64,000 nucleotides of DNA, taken from the NCBI GenBank assembly GCA_963720075.1, contig CAVREG010000012.1, forward strand, positions 142,713-206,712, written 5' to 3'. The notes beneath the pieces were generated by a model, which was not told where the DNA came from, searched no databases, and saw only the letters and a program-made list of their open reading frames with translations. The position numbers and the translations under genes were made by a program. Positions 1 through 5,604 of this stretch are shown one piece after another; position 1 is the first letter of the stretch, and each line of letters opens with the position of its first letter. The DNA comes from PALSA-188 sp963720075. GTDB taxonomy: Bacteria > Acidobacteriota > Terriglobia > Terriglobales > Acidobacteriaceae.

Positions 1-79
1 CTTGATTTATTTTTACGCATGTCACTGATTATGACGGCCGGCGTTCACAAATAAAGGTCAATTTTGACCGTCCGAATAA

Positions 80-295
80 TTAGGAAGCGAACTGATTTGT
101 GAGCGGAGTTTCCGAATGTCGGGGTGCTTTTCTCTTCCCATCAGAATCCACGGCGATCCCCAGAAAATAGCCGCTGATCCAGTACTTATCTACCGAGAGG
201 AAGCATCTGCGCTCATCTCCCGTCATGTCACGATGGAAGACTTCGGAGAATCGCTCCTGGATTTCTTCAAAGGTGTTCGGCTGAAACTGCGTCAT
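80..295 (-). CDS. small hypothetical protein
   Basis: A 71-codon reading frame counted from the internal ATG at 295; the frame is open further upstream to a TTG at 337. I do not recognise the family. The product is polar and mixed-charge, begins MTQFQPNTFEEI, and has no signal peptide or membrane segment. No strong ribosome binding site is visible. It lies at the edge of the accessory region with no close partner on its strand. Confidence 0.4.
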   Translation of the reverse strand: MTQFQPNTFEEIQERFSEVFHRDMTGDERRCFLSVDKYWISGYFLGIAVDSDGKRKAPRHSETPLTNQFAS

Positions 296-536
296 GGGCC
301 TACGGTAAGCCCGCTTCCGAATCAGGTCTGAGCACAACTGACCACGGAGAAAACGGCCGGGGAAATTTGTCCCAATCCGGCAAGAACGATTTCGGAAGTC
401 TTACCGAAGCGGGAAGCTCCGGGCAAACACAGTGCCTGCTTTAATAGCTGGAGTTTTGGCCTATTGCCGAAAAGACTATCTCGCCACGCAAGGTGGCGTC
501 CAACCGAGGCCTAACGCAGTCGCTCACGATCCGTGA

Positions 537-806
537 CTACGGGAAAATCCCACTCTTCTCGTATGACGGGGCTGGCTCGACCATAACGTCAATCGGAAAC
601 AACCCATCCACGTACCCCTGCGCAAACTTCTGGACTCCCGCGAGCTCCTCGTCGTTCAAAGTCAGCAGAAGTTTGAGCAAGCCACGATCGTCTCCGAACG
701 CATCGGTGACCACGGCTAAGTTCTCGATTAGAGACTTCTTGGTTTTTTGGACTATTCCTTTGTCCATCGGTTGTCCCATCAGTTTCGTGCCACTGGCTTG
801 TGTCAT
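537..806 (-). CDS. small hypothetical protein
   Basis: About 90 codons from the ATG at 806; later in-frame ATGs about 9 and 13 codons on are also possible and none has a clear Shine-Dalgarno. The product has an acidic, leucine-rich helical middle (LLKLLLTLNDEELAGVQKF) and a hydrophobic C-terminal part. The regular amphipathic pattern argues for a real protein. I do not recognise the family. Confidence 0.4.
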   Translation of the reverse strand: MTQASGTKLMGQPMDKGIVQKTKKSLIENLAVVTDAFGDDRGLLKLLLTLNDEELAGVQKFAQGYVDGLFPIDVMVEPAPSYEKSGIFP

Positions 807-936
807 GCGTCTCAGATTACAGCGCGCGGCAGAAGCGAGAAAGATGACCAAAGTCATCTCTGGTGGCGCGGACGCGCTCGCCCGCGGCATTTGATCTTCA
901 CTCTCAGCATCACGAGCAACCGCTCAAGCCTCAAAA

Positions 937-998
937 GGATGCCGGAAAAACCTCCGAGGGTGTAGGCCCTAGGGAAGGGTAAAGCGCAAATCACGCCC
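937..998. repeat. left copy of a degenerate 62-bp direct repeat
   Basis: Runs from GGATGCC to CAAATCACGCCC. A similar 63-base stretch occurs at 2933-2995, sharing both ends and an internal GCCCT(A/G)GG block. The two copies bracket the nucleotidyltransferase/TIM-barrel gene pair, so they may mark the limits of an inserted cassette or be members of a dispersed family. Confidence 0.5.
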
Positions 999-1073
999 CG
1001 CAGCGGCCTAGAACTCAGTCTGGGTCGCAAGAGTGCCTGATTAGGTCCACTCACAAGGAAACTTAACCTAACG

Positions 1074-1101
1074 TTGCTAGAATAAACGTAACGGCTATAA
1101 T
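1074..1101 (+). promoter_or_regulatory. probable promoter of the nucleotidyltransferase operon
   Basis: TTGCTA (1074-1079), a 16-base spacer and a consensus TATAAT (1096-1101). The ATG at 1112 lies only 10 bases after the -10 box, so the transcript would start at or within a few bases of the start codon (leaderless). No Shine-Dalgarno precedes the ATG, which fits. Confidence 0.55.
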
Positions 1102-1111
1102 CTCGTCCCCC

Positions 1112-2173
1112 ATGTCGGCTGCTACCGATCTTCTTAACTCCGACCTCTTGAAGGCATGTCGTGAGGCTTCTCTCCAAACGCGACAGGAGTTGAACGGTCT
1201 CCTAACAAGCAAAATTGGAAAATACACCTCGGAGGACACTAGCCTTGTCGTCTTCGGATCGCTGGCGAGAGGAGAGTGGACATCGGGAAGCGACCTGGAT
1301 TGGACATTCTTGATAGATGGAGAAGCTAATTCTGATCATTTGGACATCGCGCACAAAATCCGGAAAGTCTTCAAGGACAATGAGAAGAGATTTCGACCAC
1401 CCGGTCAGACCGGAACCTTCGGCAATCTCGCATTCAGTCACGACATCATCCACCAGATCGGTGGCGAGAACGACACTAACAAAAATACAACTCGCAGAAT
1501 TCTCCTTCTGCTTGAATCCTGCGCGATAGGCAATAGGATTGAGGCGTATGAGCGCGTGATCAGAGCAGTGATAGATCGTTATCTCAAGGAGGATAGCCAC
1601 CACCTCCTCAATCCTGATTCAACGAAATTCAGGGTTCCCAGGTTTCTTCTCAACGATATCGTCCGCTTTTGGAGAACGATGGCCGTGGATTTTGCCAGCA
1701 AGCAGAGAGATCGCGGGGGAACAGGATGGGGTCTTCGAAATGCCAAGTTGCGAATGTCCAGAAAGCTAATTTTTGCCTCCGGATTACTGGTCTGCTTTAG
1801 TACTAACTTAGATCCAGAATTACAGAGCCAGATTTCCACCGACAAGAATGATATAAAGCTCAAACTAGTAAATTACGTAAGGGACAGTGTGAAAAAGACA
1901 CCTCTTGAAATTGTGGCGCACTCGATGGACCGCTATTCTGTACCCGCCTCGATTGCTGAGGAATTCTTCTTGTCCTATACGGAATTCCTAAAAATCCTTG
2001 GCGATGAAGAATCCCGGGAGGCGTTAGAGAATCTCCGATCACAGGACTCCCGAACCGATTCCACCTTCAAGAAGGTTAGAGAAATCAGCTCTATATTCGC
2101 ACACGCCCTAAGTCATCTATTTTTCGAAAACCCACAAATAGCGCCACTCACCAGAAAGTACGGAGTGTTCTAG
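1112..2173 (+). CDS. nucleotidyltransferase-fold protein
   Basis: A 353-residue protein. The N-terminal domain has the DNA polymerase beta-type nucleotidyltransferase signature: VVFGSLARGEW near residues 46-55, then SGSDLDW, giving the GS motif (49-50) and the paired metal-binding aspartates D61 and D63. The remaining 250 residues are largely helical and not recognised; they include a motif rich in Thr-Arg-Arg-Ile-Leu and a basic RDRGGTGWGLRN stretch. There is no signal peptide. The stop codon overlaps the next gene's GTG by one base (TAGTG), so the two are almost certainly translationally coupled. The substrate is unknown; a nucleotide- or protein-modifying transferase is likely. It could belong to a defence or toxin-antitoxin type module, but the helical part does not match a HEPN, CBASS or MNT partner that I can name. 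Confidence 0.75.
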   Translation: MSAATDLLNSDLLKACREASLQTRQELNGLLTSKIGKYTSEDTSLVVFGSLARGEWTSGSDLDWTFLIDGEANSDHLDIAHKIRKVFKDNEKRFRPPGQTGTFGNLAFSHDIIHQIGGENDTNKNTTRRILLLLESCAIGNRIEAYERVIRAVIDRYLKEDSHHLLNPDSTKFRVPRFLLNDIVRFWRTMAVDFASKQRDRGGTGWGLRNAKLRMSRKLIFASGLLVCFSTNLDPELQSQISTDKNDIKLKLVNYVRDSVKKTPLEIVAHSMDRYSVPASIAEEFFLSYTEFLKILGDEESREALENLRSQDSRTDSTFKKVREISSIFAHALSHLFFENPQIAPLTRKYGVF

Positions 2174-2889
2174 TGAGACTCATCGGCTTCTCTACCGGCG
2201 CTCTAGCGAGAGGGGACTTCCAGAGAGCCCTCCAAATGTTGCGTGCCTCGAATGCCTCCGCGGTCGAACTCTCCGCACTTCGGCAGGACGAACTAATCCC
2301 GCTGGTGCAACACCTTGATCAATTGGAGCTAAGTGCGTTCAAATACGTTTCGTTTCACGCGCCCAGCAAAATGGAGCCATCGTTCGAACCCGCCGCGTTG
2401 AAACTTCTTGAGCAAGTTGCCTCTCGCGGATGGCCAATCATCGTGCATCCTGACGCCATGTCCATGCAAGAGGAATGGGCTCACCTTGGGAATCGTTTGT
2501 GCATCGAGAACATGGACAAACGAAAACCGGTTGGGCAAACAGCGAACGACTTGGCGAGAATATTCGAAAGCTTGCCGAAAGCCTCATTATGTTTTGACAT
2601 TGGACACGCTCGACAGGTTGATCCCACGATGAGCGAGGCGTCAGCAATTTTGCGGCTGTTCAGCGACAGGATTCAACAGCTTCACGTGAGCGAAGTCAAC
2701 ACCCAAAGCAAACACGACCCGCTGACGTTCGAGTCAACTCTCGCATTCCAGAAAGTGTCCCACCTCATTCCGCAAGATGTTCCCATAATCCTGGAAAGCA
2801 GGGTCGCAGAGTCAGAAATCAATGAAGAGATTCGGAGCGCCCTGGACGCGTTGAGTGTGGATAACCTGGCAGCCCTCGCCAGCGATTGA
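2173..2889 (+). CDS. xylose isomerase-like TIM barrel protein (AP endonuclease 2 family)
   Basis: A 238-residue protein starting GTG inside the stop of the preceding gene. It has the layout of the sugar phosphate isomerase/epimerase and endonuclease IV superfamily: an early VELSAL strand, VSFHAPS, IIVHPD, LCIENMD, CFDIGHA, LHVSEVN and a late IILESR. Together these supply the His, Glu and Asp metal ligands of the barrel. It is slightly shorter than typical isomerases of the family (250-300). Tight coupling to a nucleotidyltransferase suggests the two act on the same substrate. Isomerase, epimerase, hydrolase and nuclease roles are all possible from the fold. Confidence 0.75.
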   Translation: MRLIGFSTGALARGDFQRALQMLRASNASAVELSALRQDELIPLVQHLDQLELSAFKYVSFHAPSKMEPSFEPAALKLLEQVASRGWPIIVHPDAMSMQEEWAHLGNRLCIENMDKRKPVGQTANDLARIFESLPKASLCFDIGHARQVDPTMSEASAILRLFSDRIQQLHVSEVNTQSKHDPLTFESTLAFQKVSHLIPQDVPIILESRVAESEINEEIRSALDALSVDNLAALASD

Positions 2890-2932
2890 ATAGCCGACAA
2901 TCTGAGGCGCGCCAATGCACTAAGTCCCCAAC

Positions 2933-2995
2933 GGATGCCCAGAAAACAGCTCAGAGCCCAAGCCCTGGGTAAGCTCTAAATAACAAATCACGCCC
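2933..2995. repeat. right copy of a degenerate direct repeat
   Basis: Counterpart of 937-998. It starts GGATGCCC and ends CAAATCACGCCC, with an internal GCCCTGGG. It sits 43 bases downstream of the TIM-barrel stop codon, closing the two-gene cassette. Confidence 0.5.
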
Positions 2996-3030
2996 GGCAC
3001 GGGAACGCGCGCTCTCGACCGCGCTGAACC

Positions 3031-4134
3031 CTACGCTTGTTCCAAATCGCAAGCGTCCGAAAGTTCTTCAAGAAAATCAGGCTTCAAGAACCGAACAAAA
3101 TCCTTAACCTGGCTCAACCGCTCTCGCAACGATTCAAACGAAATGTAACGGCAGATCTCCGCGAGTCGAGGATCGAGTCGCGAGAACGTCGGACGATTTA
3201 CTTCTGCAAACACCTTCTCCCGACGTTCCTCCGGAGCAACCAGAAAAAGCGGAATGTTCAGATTGGGCTGCATCGCAACCAAGTCGCCCATCCTCAATAG
3301 ACCTGAATAAATCGACGTCGTGCTTTCAATCTCGAACGCGGCAATGATCGCGTTCTTGCCCAGCCAGAGCACATCTATGAGTTCGATCGTGCGGGTCGTC
3401 GCATCATCAAACTGGACCGGAAGGCTCGCCTTCAGCGCTGGGAGCTCCGAAAAGCGATGCTCATTGAAGGAGCGGCCTCGATCGTTTCGCGCCACCCAAA
3501 CGCTGAAGCCCATATCCGAGCCAAGCTTAAGCAATAACCATTGAATTTCTGTGTGTGCGGCAGGCTCCTTTACGACTTCCGGGTCTGCCAGTTCGGTCGT
3601 TTCGGATTCGGGGACTATAACCAGGCCAATTTTCGTCTTGATGGCTTTTGGTCGATACTTCAGTTTGCCGGGATCAATCGGGCGCACAGTCGGGGACTCC
3701 GAGGCCTGCAGAACTGCCTTGACAACGGCCTCGCCATCGGACGCTTTCCACTTAGTCGGCGAGCCGCGAAAGTGCCCCGTCCAGGCTAATGCGCCACCAG
3801 TCGTTTGGAACACGGATAGCTGATCTTTCATGTGCTTAACAGGAACTCCCGTCTCGGGTGTCAGTTTCGCTACAGCCTTAACCTTCACGCGGCAGGGAAA
3901 GCCCTCATCCTTCCAAATCGGAGCCGTATCCCGGAAAGCCTCCGAGGTGACCTCGAGAAGTCCGATCCATCTAGAAATACCGGTTAAGTAACAGAGAAAG
4001 TAGTCTCCGGGTTTTACTTTCTGAAGAGTGCTCCATCTTGTTTCGCGGAAGCCCGAAACCTGCCCTCCCGCATCGAGAAATTCTTGCCACGTTACCGGGG
4101 TGAACAGATCGAGCCAATAATTTCGTTCCGCCAT
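3031..4134 (-). CDS. EVE-domain protein with nuclease-like C-terminal domain
   Basis: About 367 residues from the ATG at 4134, chosen because GGAGG lies four bases upstream; the frame is open to an ATG at 4158. Residues 1-130 look like an EVE/PUA-type domain: NYWLDLFTP at the start, KPGDYFLCYLTG, then RWIGLLEVTS. EVE domains read modified bases, often in type IV restriction enzymes. The C-terminal half has HTEIQWLLLKLG, then IELIDVLWLG and AAFEIESTTSIYSGLLRM. This Asp...Glu-x-Glu spacing resembles a PD-(D/E)XK nuclease core, though the usual lysine is not evident. It lies about 47 bases after the TIR-like gene on the same strand. The likely role is modification-dependent restriction or a related defence function; the nuclease assignment is inference. 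Confidence 0.65.
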   Translation of the reverse strand: MAERNYWLDLFTPVTWQEFLDAGGQVSGFRETRWSTLQKVKPGDYFLCYLTGISRWIGLLEVTSEAFRDTAPIWKDEGFPCRVKVKAVAKLTPETGVPVKHMKDQLSVFQTTGGALAWTGHFRGSPTKWKASDGEAVVKAVLQASESPTVRPIDPGKLKYRPKAIKTKIGLVIVPESETTELADPEVVKEPAAHTEIQWLLLKLGSDMGFSVWVARNDRGRSFNEHRFSELPALKASLPVQFDDATTRTIELIDVLWLGKNAIIAAFEIESTTSIYSGLLRMGDLVAMQPNLNIPLFLVAPEERREKVFAEVNRPTFSRLDPRLAEICRYISFESLRERLSQVKDFVRFLKPDFLEELSDACDLEQA

Positions 4135-4181
4135 TCGACCTCCGAAATTCAAGTTCATAACTACTCAGCGATTTGCCGGAT

Positions 4182-4832
4182 CTACTTCCCAAACTGTCTC
4201 TCCGCAGCTGCGCTCGCCAACACGCACAGGTCGCGAAAGGTACGAGCGTTGAAGGGGGACGCTTGGCCGGCTCTACGCAACATCTCCAAAAGGTTGGCCC
4301 GCAATATTCGATAGATCGCCATCATCTGCTGAACGGTTGGTTGCCGGCTACTCGCAACGAAAAGGCTCCCGCATTCCCGGAATACACCTCGGATTGTTCC
4401 ACCATGAATATAAACATCCGTTCCATTGAGGTCGCTCAGGGACTTCTGGACGCGGTGCGCCTGAGACTCGCATACCGCCCACGGGCGCCCTCGTTGGCGG
4501 GCCCTATCTAAGCCGACTGTCAGCCCAAGCTCAAACGGCATATTAAACCTTGGTGTCAAGGGGGGAGTTCGGTCAAGCTCGACACGAGACAGGTCGTGAA
4601 CTGAATACCTGCAGTCGGCAATCAAGTCCAATATTCTGTCTAGACGGCGGCGACTGAACGGAATTTCAAGGCTAGCACGCGGGATAAAACCAAAGGAGCT
4701 GATTGCAGCAATGTAAGCGAGAAAGAGATTTTCAAACTTGGAATCATACGGAATGTTGAGAAAAACTGACTCGGGTTTAGCGGTGAGCCGCGGAGTCGTT
4801 TGCCTTCGTTTTTGTAACTCTCGTTTTGGCAT
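4182..4832 (-). CDS. TIR-/nucleotide-binding-like protein of a putative defence operon
   Basis: About 216 residues from the ATG at 4832 (GCAGGA upstream); a TTG at 4862 is an alternative. After a basic leader of about 25 residues comes SVFLNIPYDSKFENLF, then IAAISSFGF, RRLDRILDLIADCRYSVHDLS and FNMPFELGLTVGL. This arrangement, a strand followed by a conserved Tyr-Asp, a CRYS-x-HDLS strand and a PFELG helix with a Glu, is reminiscent of TIR or nucleoside deoxyribosyltransferase-like Rossmann folds that bind or cleave NAD-type nucleotides. The start overlaps the end of the upstream 161-residue gene by about 56 bases. I cannot name the exact family. An effector role in a defence operon is inference from fold and neighbours. 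Confidence 0.6.
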   Translation of the reverse strand: MPKRELQKRRQTTPRLTAKPESVFLNIPYDSKFENLFLAYIAAISSFGFIPRASLEIPFSRRRLDRILDLIADCRYSVHDLSRVELDRTPPLTPRFNMPFELGLTVGLDRARQRGRPWAVCESQAHRVQKSLSDLNGTDVYIHGGTIRGVFRECGSLFVASSRQPTVQQMMAIYRILRANLLEMLRRAGQASPFNARTFRDLCVLASAAAERQFGK

Positions 4833-5262
4833 TCGTCCTGCCGCTCTTCTTTTTGGCGACAAATGACCCTGTACTCGAATCGCGGTAAGTACCGCGCGTA
4901 GTCCCCAGAGAACCGGACCCGTCGCGATACGCGAACCCGCTCACCGTATTGATTAACTTATGAGCCCTGGTTAGCGACACGCCCAAAGCCTTGGCCGTAT
5001 CACGCGCGGTCGCGCGGCGACCCGGGACAGGTTGACGACGCTTAAGGTAATCGCTTAGCGACGCAGACTTTGTTTCTCTCAGAACAGTCTCTAGTTTGAC
5101 GTCACCGCGAAACCCGCTTGCGAAATCGTGACCATATTCGTTGCGAAGTGTGCCTACAAGAGTGTCACTTCGCTTCCGACGAATCTCACCATACTCGTCT
5201 CGGCAGCGACCATCCAAACCAGCATCGCAAGACCGTCGCAGTTTTTCCGACATTGGCGTCAC
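4777..5262 (-). CDS. hypothetical protein, two-module, paralogue of the upstream 71-residue protein
   Basis: 161 residues from the GTG at 5262, which has AGGAGG ten bases upstream. Residues about 15-75 (GLDGRCRDEYGEIRRKRSDT to SLSDYLKRR) are clearly homologous to the whole of the neighbouring small gene at 5372-5587. The second half is extra. It includes RRATARDTAKALGVSLTRAH, which could be a helix-turn-helix, then GTYRDSSTGSFVAKK and a very basic Lys/Thr/Arg tail, suggesting nucleic acid binding. The 3' end is overlapped by the TIR-like gene. Function is unknown; a regulator or antitoxin-like partner of the operon is possible. Confidence 0.55.
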   Translation of the reverse strand: MTPMSEKLRRSCDAGLDGRCRDEYGEIRRKRSDTLVGTLRNEYGHDFASGFRGDVKLETVLRETKSASLSDYLKRRQPVPGRRATARDTAKALGVSLTRAHKLINTVSGFAYRDGSGSLGTTRGTYRDSSTGSFVAKKKSGRTNAKTRVTKTKANDSAAHR

Positions 5263-5371
5263 GCGTAATTTTCCTCCTAAGCATTATAGCGCGCCGCAAT
5301 TACCGGGGTTTGGCGTTTAGCTATACCTACGGCGCGATGAGATTGCGCGAAATTCGTAACGTAGATAGCAA

Positions 5372-5587
5372 CTAACGCCTATTCTTCAGGTAGTCACTAA
5401 GGGAAGCGGAATCGGTTTCTCTTAGCACAGTGCCTAATTTTGTATCGCTTCTGAAGTCAGCAGCAAACTCCTCCCCGTATTCCTTACGAAGGGTACGAAC
5501 TAGGGTATCGCTGCGCTTATGACGAATCTCGCCATCTGCATCTCGACATCGACCATCTAATCCGTCATTACAATGCTTATTGCTCAT
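5372..5587 (-). CDS. small hypothetical protein, paralogue of the next gene's N-terminal module
   Basis: 71 residues from the ATG at 5587, with GAAGG just upstream. Nearly the whole protein, GLDGRCRDADGEIRHKRSDT through SLSDYLKNRR, aligns to the first half of the 161-residue protein 109 bases downstream. At DNA level the two are related but well diverged, so the duplication is not recent. It is the first gene of a same-strand run of four ending at the EVE-domain gene. The module is polar, charged and cytoplasmic; I do not recognise its function. Confidence 0.6.
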   Translation of the reverse strand: MSNKHCNDGLDGRCRDADGEIRHKRSDTLVRTLRKEYGEEFAADFRSDTKLGTVLRETDSASLSDYLKNRR

Positions 5588-5604
5588 ACTGCCTTCAAAT
5601 ATGC

